From an uncultured Eubacteriales bacterium (GTDB lineage Bacteria > Bacillota > Clostridia > Oscillospirales > Acutalibacteraceae), in contig CAKSPZ010000005.1 in assembly GCA_934486635.1 (NCBI GenBank), forward strand, positions 1-56,321: 56,321 nucleotides of DNA, read 5' to 3'. The notes under the pieces were generated by a model. It had not been told where the DNA came from. It was given only the letters and a program-made list of their open reading frames with translations, and did no database searches. The translations under genes were made by a program, and so were the position numbers. Positions 35,887-44,906 of this stretch are shown piece after piece; position 1 is the first letter of the stretch, and each line of letters starts with the position of its first letter.

Positions 35887-36312
35887 TCAATCGATTACTT
35901 CTATGCCCATGCTGCGTGCTGTACCAGCTACCATACTCATAGCTGTTTCTATGCTTGCTGCATTTAAATCAGGCATTTTTTGCTCTGCAATCTTCTTGAC
36001 CTGCTCGCGGGTAATCTTTGCAACCTTTGTTTTATTTGGTACACCTGAACCGCTCTCTATACCGCATGCTTTCTTTATAAGAACTGCTGCAGGCGGAGTT
36101 TTAGTTACAAATGTAAATGAACGGTCTGCATAAACCGTAATAACTACAGGAATAATTAACCCTGCATCATTTTTTGTGCGCTCATTAAATTCTTTTGTGA
36201 ACGCCATAATATTGACGCCGTGCTGGCCTAATGCCGGTCCGACAGGCGGCGCCGGGGTTGCTTTACCAGCAGGAATCTGAAGCTTAATAAAGCCGGTGAC
36301 CTTTTGAGCCAT
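35887..36312 (-). CDS. rplK: ribosomal protein L11
   Basis: The 141-residue uL11 protein. I use the ATG at 36312 (MAQKVTGFIKLQIPAGK) because GGAGG lies 7-8 nt upstream and homologues begin there; the longer open frame to 36351 is leader. Conserved features are PAPPVGPALGQHGVNIM and the C-terminal KMPDLNAASIETAMSMVAGT. Confidence 0.97.
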   Translation of the reverse strand: MAQKVTGFIKLQIPAGKATPAPPVGPALGQHGVNIMAFTKEFNERTKNDAGLIIPVVITVYADRSFTFVTKTPPAAVLIKKACGIESGSGVPNKTKVAKITREQVKKIAEQKMPDLNAASIETAMSMVAGTARSMGIEVID

Positions 36313-36332
36313 TTTTTGCACCTCCAAAATTA

Positions 36333-36393
36333 GTGGTAAACTACGGAACAATTTTGTTTTTTGCTTGTTCCTCCCACATTAGGGCATATGCCC
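36333..36393 (-). promoter_or_regulatory. rplK leader motif and palindrome
   Basis: The minus strand carries GTGGGAGGAA (36368-36377) and TTTACCAC ending at 36333, matching the rplA leader pair, plus a perfect palindrome GGGCATATGCCC (36382-36393) just before it. A role in ribosomal-protein autoregulation is inferred. Confidence 0.45.
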
Positions 36394-36422
36394 CTCGCAA
36401 TAGATTTAGTCTATTACAATAA

Positions 36423-36944
36423 TTAGTCCATAAGTTCCACTTGAGCCAATTCAAGCTCTACAGGCGTAGAGCGCCCAAACATGGATACTGCAACTCGTAC
36501 ATAATTATCTTCTGTATTAAGTTGCTCAACAGTACCTACACTGTCTTTTAACGGACCGTCAACAATAACAACTGAATCGCCTACTTTGTAAGAAATTTCT
36601 ACAGATTTTTTTCCTACACCAAGACGCTCAACTTCCTCATCTGTCAAAGGTATTGGTTTTGACGATGGACCAACAAAACCAGTACAGCCTCGTATATTAC
36701 GAACCACATACCAAGTTTCATCTGTTAGAATCATTTTGATGATTACATAACCCGGAAAAATTTTACGTTCAACATCACGTTGTTTATTGTCTTTAATCTC
36801 AGTGACGGTCTCGGTTGGCACATACACTTCTTGAATCAAATCGCGAAGACCTCTGTTTTCGACGGTTTTTTCAAGGTTCGATGCGACCTTGTTTTCATAC
36901 CCTGAGTAAGTATGCACAATGTACCATTTTGCTTCTTCTGGCAT
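36423..36944 (-). CDS. nusG: transcription termination/antitermination protein NusG
   Basis: A 173-residue NusG. The NGN domain starts KWYIVHTYSGYENKVASNLE and contains FPGYVIIKM and WYVVRNIRGCTGFVG; the C-terminal KOW domain has VGDSVVIVDGPLKDSVGTV. It couples RNA polymerase to ribosomes or Rho. It lies between secE and rplK, the standard order. Confidence 0.98.
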   Translation of the reverse strand: MPEEAKWYIVHTYSGYENKVASNLEKTVENRGLRDLIQEVYVPTETVTEIKDNKQRDVERKIFPGYVIIKMILTDETWYVVRNIRGCTGFVGPSSKPIPLTDEEVERLGVGKKSVEISYKVGDSVVIVDGPLKDSVGTVEQLNTEDNYVRVAVSMFGRSTPVELELAQVELMD

Positions 36945-36962
36945 AGTTTCCCTCCGACCGAC

Positions 36963-37193
36963 TTAGTTGGCAATATTCATTATAGTGCCAAGAAGTTTTG
37001 TAAGGCCAAAGTCTAAGGCTCCAATAAAAATAGCACTGATGATTATTGAAGACAATACCACACCAGTATTTTTAAAGGTCATTTTAACAGTAGGCCAAAC
37101 TATCTTCTTAAGTTCGCTTTTACAATCAGTGAAAAACTTTCCTGTTTTTTGAATGATATTGGGTTTTTTTTCAGCATGTTTTTTTCTAGCCAT
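36963..37193 (-). CDS. secE: preprotein translocase subunit SecE
   Basis: A 76-residue SecE with one transmembrane helix (TGVVLSSIIISAIFIGALDF) and the amphipathic motif ELKKIVWPTVK before it. I use the ATG at 37193 (MARKKHAEKK), preceded by AAGGGG; a longer frame to 37214 lacks support. It stabilises SecY in the translocon. Confidence 0.95.
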   Translation of the reverse strand: MARKKHAEKKPNIIQKTGKFFTDCKSELKKIVWPTVKMTFKNTGVVLSSIIISAIFIGALDFGLTKLLGTIMNIAN

Positions 37194-37215
37194 TATTCTA
37201 CCCCTTCCGTCCAAG

Positions 37216-37365
37216 TTACTTTGTTTCTTTGTGCAAAGTATGTTTTTTACAGAATCTACAGTACTTGTTCATTTCAAGCCTGTCCGGATCATTCTTCTTA
37301 TTTTTCATTGTGTTGTAGTTGCGTTGTTTGCACTCTGTGCAGGCTAATGTAATTTTTACTCGCAT
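37216..37365 (-). CDS. rpmG: ribosomal protein L33
   Basis: A 49-residue bL33: MRVKITLACTECKQRNY, then NTMKNKKNDPDRLEMNKYC and FCKKHTLHKETK. The four Cys (two CxxC pairs) mark the zinc-binding form. RBS GGGAGGTG precedes the ATG. It leads the rpmG-secE-nusG-rplK-rplA run. The gene is short and easily missed. Confidence 0.97.
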   Translation of the reverse strand: MRVKITLACTECKQRNYNTMKNKKNDPDRLEMNKYCRFCKKHTLHKETK

Positions 37366-37447
37366 GACGGCACCTCCCGGTTATATCGGAATTTTTTAGC
37401 CTCCCTCTAAAAGAGCATAAAAAATAAGCCCTCTTCGAGGTACATTT

Positions 37448-37477
37448 AATATACCATAAAATGTGTATTTAAGTCAA
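37448..37477 (-). promoter_or_regulatory. SigA promoter of rpmG-secE-nusG-rplKA
   Basis: On the minus strand TTGACT (37472-37477) and TATATT (37448-37453) have an 18-nt spacer. The leader downstream, about 75 nt, contains a short GC-rich hairpin. Confidence 0.75.
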
Positions 37478-37487
37478 GCATTTTTTG

Positions 37488-38291
37488 CTATTTTCTTTGT
37501 TCTTCCTGTACTGCATTTAATGTATCCGATATAAATGTACGTTTTTTCTTTATTTTTTCTGGTTTTATCTTTTTATTTCTTATTTTGTAAGCTTCTTTCA
37601 TTGACCCTTTTAAATCTTTACTTACCATTTCTTCAATATTTTCTCGTGACTTTTCATCTTCTATTGCATTTAAAAACACTATTGTTATTATTCCCTTAGT
37701 ATCCAAATCTCCTGAATCATACAAATTGCTAAACACCGTACAAAGTTTCTTGAATTTATCTTTTGGATTTCCACTAGTTAATGTTTCTTTTACCAAAGGC
37801 AAAGCTTTTTCTCTTGCAAATGTTACTCCTCTAAAATTTTCATAATTATCTTTTTCCTTTTGAATTTCTTCCTTTAATTCAGGAAATATATTAGCTATCC
37901 TGTTCATTAAAAAAAGCGGATTAGTGTTATTTTCTTCATCATTTTTCTTTTTTTTCTTTGCAGTTTTTTTTATTTTTTTCTTATTTTCTCCTGATACTGT
38001 ATTTGCAAAATCTATTGCTATATCTTTTGCTTCTTTTTCTGTATCATTGTTAGGATCAAAAAGCCATACTGATATAGATTTTTCTACTGTTTCTTTTTCA
38101 TTTTCAATACTTATTTCAAGTAAACTAAATCTTTTTTTATCAGGCTCAAAAACTATTTTATATCCACTTGTATTTTTTATAAATGAAACGGATTCTCCTG
38201 TATAATTGCTCTTTTCAAAGCCTTTTGGAATTAATGATTCACTTATTTTTTCATCTATAATTTTAAATGCTTTATTGATCAAAATATTCAC
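37488..38291 (-). CDS. uncharacterised protein with lysine-rich linker
   Basis: A 267-residue cytoplasmic protein that I do not recognise. An N-terminal alpha/beta region (about 1-95) includes GYKIVFEPDKKRFSLLEI and a conserved-looking SVWLFDPNNDTEKEAKDIAIDF. A Lys-rich linker (about 103-118) follows, then a helical domain of about 130 residues (ANIFPELKEEIQ, LCTVFSNLYDSGDLDTKGI) and a basic tail. There are no signal peptide or membrane segments. It stands alone between the rpmG promoter and divergent ddl. Confidence 0.7.
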   Translation of the reverse strand: MNILINKAFKIIDEKISESLIPKGFEKSNYTGESVSFIKNTSGYKIVFEPDKKRFSLLEISIENEKETVEKSISVWLFDPNNDTEKEAKDIAIDFANTVSGENKKKIKKTAKKKKKNDEENNTNPLFLMNRIANIFPELKEEIQKEKDNYENFRGVTFAREKALPLVKETLTSGNPKDKFKKLCTVFSNLYDSGDLDTKGIITIVFLNAIEDEKSRENIEEMVSKDLKGSMKEAYKIRNKKIKPEKIKKKRTFISDTLNAVQEEQRK

Positions 38292-38371
38292 TCCTATTTT
38301 TTATTCTGAGGATATTTTATCACACTTTTATTATATTTGTCATTAATAATAATAAACTTTTTAAATAAAGT

Positions 38372-38400
38372 TTGCACCATCTATACTAATGTGGTAATAT
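38372..38400 (+). promoter_or_regulatory. SigA promoter of ddl-murI-argS
   Basis: TTGCAC (38372-38377) and TAATAT (38395-38400) have a 17-nt spacer, about 50 nt before ddl. Confidence 0.65.
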
Positions 38401-38450
38401 TACATTATTATAGGTGTTTTTATTTTTATTACACCTAATAGGAGGTTTTT

Positions 38451-39536
38451 ATGAATAAAAAAGTAATAGCTGTTTTATTTGGTGGAGTATCCTCTGAACA
38501 CGAAGTTTCACGACGCTCTGCACTGTCCATCATAAAAAATATTTCAAAAGATAAATACGAAACTGTTTTAATTGGAATCACAAAAAAGGGGCAATGGTAT
38601 CTTTATAATGGGGACATTTCTAAAATTCCAAACGGCGATTGGGAAAATGATATAAATAATAAAAAGTCCGCATTTATTTCTCCCGATTCTTCTGTCGGTG
38701 GTATTGTTGTTATGGATGATAACAAATACTCCATAATAAAAATTGACGTTGTAATCCCCGTATTACATGGAAAAAATGGTGAAGATGGCACTGTTCAAGG
38801 TTTACTTCAACTTGCTAATATTCCTTATGTGGGATGTAATCTTTTGTCTTCTGCTACTTGCATGGATAAAATTGATACTAATATTATTTTATGTAACGCC
38901 GGCATTACAAAAGCTAAATTCGCTTTCGTAACTAAACATGACTTTAACATTAACAAAAATTCTTGCATTGACTACATTGAAAGTACCTTAAAATCTTATC
39001 CTGTTTTTGTTAAGCCTTCCAATGCCGGCTCTTCTGTTGGTGTAACTAAAGCTTCTTCAAGAGAAGAATTAATAAAATCTATAGAAATTGCATTATGCGA
39101 AGACGACCGTGTAGTAATTGAAGAAAATATTGATGGGCAAGAAGTTGAATGTGCTGTTTTAGGAAATAATGAGCCTATTGCTTCAGTTGTAGGCGAAATA
39201 GCCCCATCAAATGAATTTTATGATTATGAAGCAAAATATATAAGTGATAATTCAAATTTATATATTCCAGCTCATATCAGTGATAAAGTCTCTGATGAAA
39301 TTCGAAATGTAGCCATAAAAGCTTATAAGGCAATGGGATGTACTGGTCTTTCAAGAGTGGATTTCTTTGTAGAAAAAAACACAAACAAAGTTTTCTTAAA
39401 CGAAATAAATACATTCCCCGGTTTTACTTCAATAAGTATGTACCCTAAATTATTTGAAAAGACTGGTATTCCTTTTTCTGAATTAATTGAAAGATTAATT
39501 AATTTTGCACTTGAGAGGTCTAACTCAAATGAATAA
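38451..39536 (+). CDS. ddl: D-alanine--D-alanine ligase
   Basis: An ATP-grasp ligase of 361 residues that makes D-Ala-D-Ala for peptidoglycan. The N terminus VIAVLFGGVSSEHEVSRRSA is typical. HGKNGEDGTVQGLLQLANIPYVG, FVKPSNAGSSVGVTKA, and C-terminal FLNEINTFPGFTSISMYPKLF contain the substrate- and Mg-binding residues. A serine-type ligase (VanC/E) cannot be excluded by eye. RBS AGGAGG precedes it. Its end overlaps murI by 8 nt, linking two cell-wall amino-acid genes. Confidence 0.94.
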   Translation: MNKKVIAVLFGGVSSEHEVSRRSALSIIKNISKDKYETVLIGITKKGQWYLYNGDISKIPNGDWENDINNKKSAFISPDSSVGGIVVMDDNKYSIIKIDVVIPVLHGKNGEDGTVQGLLQLANIPYVGCNLLSSATCMDKIDTNIILCNAGITKAKFAFVTKHDFNINKNSCIDYIESTLKSYPVFVKPSNAGSSVGVTKASSREELIKSIEIALCEDDRVVIEENIDGQEVECAVLGNNEPIASVVGEIAPSNEFYDYEAKYISDNSNLYIPAHISDKVSDEIRNVAIKAYKAMGCTGLSRVDFFVEKNTNKVFLNEINTFPGFTSISMYPKLFEKTGIPFSELIERLINFALERSNSNE

Positions 39537-40365
39537 TAAACCTATCGGAGTTTTTGATTCTGGTCTTGGTGGTTTAACTGCCGTTAAAGAATTAATAAAA
39601 GTTTTACCTAACGAAAATATAATTTATTTTGGAGATACCGGCAGAGTTCCCTATGGAAATAAAAGTCGTCAAGCTATTTTAAAATATGCACTCCAAGATA
39701 TTGAATTTTTAAAATCTTTGGATGTAAAAATGATTTTAGCCGCTTGTGGTACAGTAAGTTCTATTATAGGTGAGTCAAATGCCAACATAGATGTTCCTTT
39801 TACTGGTGTTGTGTCGCCTACTGCTGCCGCTGCTGCTAACGCTACCAGAAATGGTAAGGTTGGTATTATAGGAACCACCGCTACAATAAAAAGTGGTTCC
39901 TATAAACACGAACTTCTTAAAATTAATCCAAAACTAGAAATATTTGAACAAGACTGTCCTCTATTTGTACCTTTAGTTGAAAATGGATTTATAGAAAAAG
40001 ATAATAAAGCTGCTCTTATAATTGCAGAAAAATATTTATCTGCTCTTCGTGAGCAAAATATAGACACTTTAATTTTAGGTTGTACTCACTACCCTATAAT
40101 ATCTGACATTATTTCAAATGTTATAGGTTCTAATGTTAAACTAATTGATTCAGGCAAAGAAGCCGCTGTTTTCGCTGCCAACGCTCTTAGTTTTTCAGAA
40201 AATTTATCTACTCGAAAAGAACCAGGTAAATGTACTTTCTACGTAAGCGATACAGTTGATAGTTTTTCAAACATAGCTAGCTTATTTTTACAAAAAAATG
40301 TTAATCAAAATGTAAAAATGGTTGATGTCGAAAATTACTCTATTAAGTCAGAAGGAGTCATTTAA
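39529..40365 (+). CDS. murI: glutamate racemase
   Basis: MurI supplies D-glutamate for MurD. I use the ATG at 39529 (MNNKPIGVFDSGLGGL), 278 residues; the upstream frame extension has no RBS and runs into ddl. The two catalytic Cys are in LAACGTVSS and LGCTHYP, and the DSGLGGL and FGDTGRVPYG motifs are typical. In family members the N-terminal motif is often ACNTAS; here it reads ACGTVS, a mild variant. Confidence 0.92.
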   Translation: MNNKPIGVFDSGLGGLTAVKELIKVLPNENIIYFGDTGRVPYGNKSRQAILKYALQDIEFLKSLDVKMILAACGTVSSIIGESNANIDVPFTGVVSPTAAAAANATRNGKVGIIGTTATIKSGSYKHELLKINPKLEIFEQDCPLFVPLVENGFIEKDNKAALIIAEKYLSALREQNIDTLILGCTHYPIISDIISNVIGSNVKLIDSGKEAAVFAANALSFSENLSTRKEPGKCTFYVSDTVDSFSNIASLFLQKNVNQNVKMVDVENYSIKSEGVI

Positions 40366-40367
40366 TA

Positions 40368-40802
40368 TTGGACAAAAAATATTTAATTTCAATTATCGGT
40401 AAGCAAAACGTTGATAATCAGGAAACTGAAACTAAATTAGTGGCTCCTTGTGATTATCAATTTAAAAACAATAACGTTTATATTTCCTATGAGGAATATG
40501 ATAATTCTGAAAATGGGAAAAAATCATTATCAACTATAAAAATTGATAATACATCCATGGTCACTCTTTTAAGACAAGGTGCACAAAGTACAAAACTTAC
40601 ACTCGAGAAAGGCAAACGTCATCTTTGTCATTATTCAACTGAATTCGGGGATACTATGATTGGAATTTTTACCCACGATATAAACTGCAAGTTTAGCGAA
40701 AATAATTGTAAAATCATGCTTAATTATGCAATTGATGTAAATACTGAGCATTTAAGTATGAATAATGTTATTATAGAAGTTAAGGAGAATAAAAATGTCT
40801 AA
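40368..40802 (+). CDS. DUF1934 family beta-barrel protein (YwiB-like)
   Basis: A 144-residue protein of the DUF1934 family, recognised by its size, beta-rich pattern (YLISIIGKQ, VYISYEEY, TMIGIFTHDI) and position directly before argS, where it is usual in Firmicutes. The start is TTG at 40368 with AGGAG 10 nt upstream. The stop overlaps argS by 8 nt. The fold is lipocalin-like in known members; function unknown. Confidence 0.85.
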   Translation: MDKKYLISIIGKQNVDNQETETKLVAPCDYQFKNNNVYISYEEYDNSENGKKSLSTIKIDNTSMVTLLRQGAQSTKLTLEKGKRHLCHYSTEFGDTMIGIFTHDINCKFSENNCKIMLNYAIDVNTEHLSMNNVIIEVKENKNV

Positions 40803-42489
40803 AATATTATTGAATACAAAAGATAATTTAAAGAAAATTATTGAGCAAGCCATCAATAATGCAATTAAAGATAATAAATTACCAAAGGTTGACTTAATAA
40901 AATTTAACATTGAGATACCTGCAGATAATAAAAACGGTGATTTTTCTTCAAATGTTGCAATGGTAAATGCTAAAAACTTTAAAATGTCACCTATATCCAT
41001 AGCAAAAATTATTTGCGAATACTTAAATTTAGATAAAACATTATTTGATAAATTTGAAGTCGCAGGCCCCGGATTTATAAATTTCTTTTTCTCAAAAGAC
41101 TTTTATTCTTCTATTATTGATGATATTTTAAAATTAAAAGAAAATTACGGTAAATCAGATTTCGGACAAAACAAAAAAGTTATGGTTGAATTTGTTTCTG
41201 CTAATCCTACCGGTCCAATGCATATGGGAAATGCTCGTGGTGGAGCTTTAGGCGACTGCTTAGCTTCCGTATTAGACGCTGCTGGCTATGATGTAAAAAG
41301 AGAATTTTATATAAATGATGCTGGTAATCAAATCGAAAAATTTGGTATTTCCTTAGAAGTAAGGTATTTACAGATATTGGAGGGCGAAGACGCTCACCCA
41401 CTGCCTGAAGATAGTTATCACGGAGAAGACATAAAAGACCTTGCAAATGAATTTATAAAGATAAACGGTGACAGTTATCTTAATGTAGACCCTACTATAA
41501 GACAAAAAGCGTTAATTGATTTCGCTTTACCTAAAAATATAAATAAAATGAAAACTGATCTTGAAAAATATCGTATTGAGTTTGATAGATGGTTCCACGA
41601 AATTGATTTGCACAATAATGGAGAAATTGATGAAACTATTGAAGTATTAAAAAACAATGATATGACATATGAAAAGGATGGAGCTTTATGGTATAAAGCT
41701 ACTAAAATGGGATCCGAAAAGGATGAAGTTTTGATTAGAAAAAATGGGAACCCAACTTATTTTACTGCTGATATTGCTTATCACAGAAATAAATTTTTAA
41801 AGCGTGGATTTGATACTTGTATAGATATTTGGGGAGCTGATCATCATGGCCACGTTGCTCGTATGAAAGGTGCTATGGATGCCATAGGCCTTGACGGTAA
41901 TAAACTCGATGTAATTTTAATGCAGCTTGTAAAACTTGTAAAAGATGGACAAATTGTACGTATGAGCAAACGTACAGGAAAAGCTATTCAATTAGCTGAT
42001 TTACTTGATGAAGTTTCTGTTGATGCCGCTCGTTTTATTTTCAATATGCGTGAAGCTAACTCTCAAATGGATTTTGACCTGGATTTGGCAGTTAAAGAAG
42101 ATGCTCAAAACCCTGTCTATTATGTTCAATATGCTCATGCTAGAATCTGTAGTATTTTAAAAGCTCTTGAAAAAGAAAATATTTATCCAAAAAACTGTTC
42201 TAAAAATGAATTATATCTACTTACTGCAGACGAAGAAAAAGAATTAATAAGACACCTTTCTATTTATACAAATGAAATCATTGAATCTGCTAAAACTTAT
42301 GACCCTGCAAGAATTACTCGGTATGTTATCACTTTAGCTACATTATTTCATAAATTTTATAATGCATGCCGTGTTCACTGCGATAATGAATCATTGATGT
42401 ACGCAAGATTAAATCTTTGTATTTGTGTAAAAATTGTTATAAATAATATTTTAAGTATGTTTAAAATAAGCGTACCTGAAAGTATGTAA
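40795..42489 (+). CDS. argS: arginine--tRNA ligase
   Basis: A 564-residue class I synthetase. An N-terminal Arg-tRNA additional domain is followed by the HIGH-type signature SANPTGPMHMGNARGGALGD (the H-M-G-N variant), WGADHHGHVARMKGAM, and the degenerate KMSKS region RMSKRTGKA. The C-terminal DALR anticodon-binding domain has VQYAHARICSIL. RBS AAGGAG precedes the ATG. It ends the ddl-murI-DUF1934-argS run, closed by a strong terminator. Confidence 0.97.
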   Translation: MSKILLNTKDNLKKIIEQAINNAIKDNKLPKVDLIKFNIEIPADNKNGDFSSNVAMVNAKNFKMSPISIAKIICEYLNLDKTLFDKFEVAGPGFINFFFSKDFYSSIIDDILKLKENYGKSDFGQNKKVMVEFVSANPTGPMHMGNARGGALGDCLASVLDAAGYDVKREFYINDAGNQIEKFGISLEVRYLQILEGEDAHPLPEDSYHGEDIKDLANEFIKINGDSYLNVDPTIRQKALIDFALPKNINKMKTDLEKYRIEFDRWFHEIDLHNNGEIDETIEVLKNNDMTYEKDGALWYKATKMGSEKDEVLIRKNGNPTYFTADIAYHRNKFLKRGFDTCIDIWGADHHGHVARMKGAMDAIGLDGNKLDVILMQLVKLVKDGQIVRMSKRTGKAIQLADLLDEVSVDAARFIFNMREANSQMDFDLDLAVKEDAQNPVYYVQYAHARICSILKALEKENIYPKNCSKNELYLLTADEEKELIRHLSIYTNEIIESAKTYDPARITRYVITLATLFHKFYNACRVHCDNESLMYARLNLCICVKIVINNILSMFKISVPESM

Positions 42490-42490
42490 T

Positions 42491-42527
42491 AAAAAATAGC
42501 CAGTATAAAATACTGGCTATTTTATTA
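42491..42527. terminator. bidirectional terminator between argS and lipid kinase
   Basis: AAAATAGCCAGTA (42493-42505) pairs perfectly with 42511-42523, A-rich on one side and T-rich on the other. It overlaps the end of the convergent kinase gene. Confidence 0.88.
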
Positions 42528-43440
42528 TTTTAAGAGCTTTATTTAAATTAGATATTTTTACTTTTTTATATTTTCCGGCATATTCTCCATCCAAATTAAA
42601 AGATAATTTTTGGGTTGACTGTATACATATTTCTTTGGCATGACAAAAAGTTATGTATTTACTATCATATTGTTTATTTAATAAATCTTTTAAAGTCATA
42701 CATAAATCCATTGGATTTTTTGATTTTTTAACTAGAAGAATTTCAAATTGGCCATCATCCAGCAAAACCTTTTCTGATTTAATATCAATTATTCCCCCTA
42801 CAGACGTCGAATTTATTATTGCACCAAAAATAAAGTCACCCTCTATGGTTTTTTCATCACAAGTTATTTTTAAATGGTATGGGCAAATTTCTTTTATACT
42901 TTTTATTCCTGCTAATATATAAGCAAAATGCCCTAACATATTTTTTATTTTTTGAGGTGTTGTATATGGAACTTCACAAAAAGCACCAAAAGAAGCTATA
43001 TAAGAAAAATAGTCCTCTTCATTAAATAAACCTATATCTTGCTCTGATACCTTATTTCTGCTTATTAAGTTTGCTGCATCATTTAAATTATTCGGCAAAT
43101 TTAAACTTTTAGCTAAATCATTAGTTGTTCCTGTTGGGATATATCCAACAGGAATATTTTTTCCAGATTTTAATATTCCGTTTATCACTTCATGAAAGGT
43201 TCCATCCCCTCCGCAGCACACAACTAAATCAAAATCGTATATGTTTTTATGTACTAATTTAGTTGCATGATTTTTAAACTTCGTAAAATATACTTTACAG
43301 TTGAAATTATTTCTATTTAATCTTTTTATGATTTCATTTACTTGAAAGTAAGACATTCTTTTTCCAGCCATAGGATTTACAATAAATAATGTTTTTTTAC
43401 TATAATTATTGTTTTCTTCTATATTTCCACAACTATTCAT
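42517..43440 (-). CDS. diacylglycerol kinase family lipid kinase (DgkB/YegS-like)
   Basis: A 307-residue soluble lipid kinase. The nucleotide-binding motif is VVCCGGDGTFHEVINGI, with VGYIPTGTTNDLAKSL as the second conserved block and DGQFEILLV plus LNLDGEYAG-like FNLDGEY in the C-terminal domain. Members phosphorylate diacylglycerol or sphingoid-type lipids during phospholipid turnover. It reads leftward, convergent with argS and divergent from the symporter. Confidence 0.88.
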   Translation of the reverse strand: MNSCGNIEENNNYSKKTLFIVNPMAGKRMSYFQVNEIIKRLNRNNFNCKVYFTKFKNHATKLVHKNIYDFDLVVCCGGDGTFHEVINGILKSGKNIPVGYIPTGTTNDLAKSLNLPNNLNDAANLISRNKVSEQDIGLFNEEDYFSYIASFGAFCEVPYTTPQKIKNMLGHFAYILAGIKSIKEICPYHLKITCDEKTIEGDFIFGAIINSTSVGGIIDIKSEKVLLDDGQFEILLVKKSKNPMDLCMTLKDLLNKQYDSKYITFCHAKEICIQSTQKLSFNLDGEYAGKYKKVKISNLNKALKIIK

Positions 43441-43528
43441 ATAAATTCTCCTGTACTAAAATTAATAACTATTCCTATTTTGATACACAAATATGAATTA
43501 ATTATGAATATTTTGTATTTTCAATTTA

Positions 43529-43557
43529 TTGACAAATTAATGCTAATATGATATATT
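43529..43557 (+). promoter_or_regulatory. SigA promoter of the symporter gene
   Basis: TTGACA (43529-43534) and TATATT (43552-43557) have a 17-nt spacer. Confidence 0.8.
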
Positions 43558-43588
43558 TTTGTAAGGTTAAATTTATTAGAATTTATTT

Positions 43589-43649
43589 AACTAGTATTGA
43601 TTTAATAGCTGAACAGCTATTTTCAATACTGGTTTTTATTCTTTTTAGG
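43589..43649 (+). promoter_or_regulatory. nested hairpin leader (possible attenuator)
   Basis: An outer 12-bp stem (43589-43600 with 43623-43634, one G-U pair) encloses AATAGCTG/CAGCTATT (43604-43621). A T-rich run follows directly, then the AGGAGG RBS. Between promoter and gene, this looks like an intrinsic terminator used for attenuation. The ligand or trigger is unknown. Confidence 0.6.
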
Positions 43650-43657
43650 AGGCTTTT

Positions 43658-44863
43658 ATGCAATCTTTTTTAAAAAAATATAAATTGCTTATAAAAATTA
43701 CTATTGCAATAGTACTGGGAATTCTAATTGGAACATTTTTTCCAACTTACCTTACTGAATTTTTCATTGCTGTAAATATAATTATAAGCAAACTTTTAAA
43801 CTTTTCAATTCCTCTGATAATTATTGCTTTTGTCACGAAAGGAATTAGTTCTCTTGAATCCTCAGGAAAAATGTTAGGAATAACAACAATCATATCCTAT
43901 GTATTTATGTTGAGTGCATCATTTTTTTCTTATTTTACTGCTATTAACCTTTTTCCTTCATTTTTAAATAATGTTCCTCAAAATATTTTTGAATCTGTTA
44001 GTACTCCTTCAGGAACATTGTTTTCACAATTATCACAAATAAGTGTTCCTCCTATAATGGACGTAGTTCCCGCATTAATATTATCTTTCATTATAGGTAT
44101 TGGAATCTCAACTACTAAAAGTGTATATATAAAAAATATCTTTGTAGAATTTCATAGTATTATTAATTTACTCGTGCAAAAATTAATTGTCCCCATATTA
44201 CCCATATATGTATTGGGGATTTTCGCCAAAATGACTGCATCAGGTCAAGTATACAATATACTCAGCGTTTTTTCAAAGGTATTTCTTATTATTGTTTTGT
44301 TACATATACTTACTCTCTTCGTCCAATATTTTATTGCAGGTATTGTTTCTCACAAGAATCCCTTTAAATTATTAAAAAATATTATTCCAGCCTATCTTTC
44401 CGCTATTGCTACTCAATCATCTGTTGCGGTAATCCCTATAACTATAAATTGTTCAAAAGAAAACGGTGTATCATCTGATATTGCTGATTTTGTACTACCT
44501 TTATGTTCTACTATACATTTGTCCGGTAGTGTTATTTCTATTACTTCTTGTTCAATTGCTGTTTTAATGGTAAGTGGAAAACCAATTGACTTAGCTACCA
44601 TGATTCCTTTTATGATGATTTTAGGTATAATGATGGTGGCCGCTCCTGGTGTTCCTTGTGGTGCTATTTTAGCGGCATCTGGTATTTTACAGTCTATTTT
44701 AGGATTTGATAGTGCAATGTTATCACTAATTATTGCATTACATGTTGCTCAAGACGGATTTGGTACAGCTTGTAATGTTTCTGGGGATGGTTCTATTGCT
44801 GTAATTTTAGATACTATTAATCGCAAATTTTTTAACACTTCTAAAACAGATACACAAGAATAA
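43658..44863 (+). CDS. dicarboxylate/amino acid:cation symporter (DAACS family)
   Basis: A 401-residue transporter with eight or more hydrophobic segments. The family's re-entrant loop signatures are visible: the Ser-rich hairpin ATQSSVAVIPIT and the later CSTIHLSGSVI and GVPCGAILA segments. Members take up glutamate, aspartate, serine/threonine or C4-dicarboxylates with Na+ or H+. The substrate is not decided by sequence here. RBS AGGAGG precedes the ATG, and a hairpin leader and terminator frame the gene as a single unit. Confidence 0.88.
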   Translation: MQSFLKKYKLLIKITIAIVLGILIGTFFPTYLTEFFIAVNIIISKLLNFSIPLIIIAFVTKGISSLESSGKMLGITTIISYVFMLSASFFSYFTAINLFPSFLNNVPQNIFESVSTPSGTLFSQLSQISVPPIMDVVPALILSFIIGIGISTTKSVYIKNIFVEFHSIINLLVQKLIVPILPIYVLGIFAKMTASGQVYNILSVFSKVFLIIVLLHILTLFVQYFIAGIVSHKNPFKLLKNIIPAYLSAIATQSSVAVIPITINCSKENGVSSDIADFVLPLCSTIHLSGSVISITSCSIAVLMVSGKPIDLATMIPFMMILGIMMVAAPGVPCGAILAASGILQSILGFDSAMLSLIIALHVAQDGFGTACNVSGDGSIAVILDTINRKFFNTSKTDTQE

Positions 44864-44903
44864 AAAAGAACGGTAAGTTATTCAGCTTACCGTTCTTTTT
44901 TTA
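44862..44903. terminator. terminator after symporter
   Basis: A 16-bp perfect stem (44862-44877 with 44886-44901) with A- and T-runs on either side, usable from both strands. Confidence 0.88.
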
Positions 44904-44906
44904 GTT

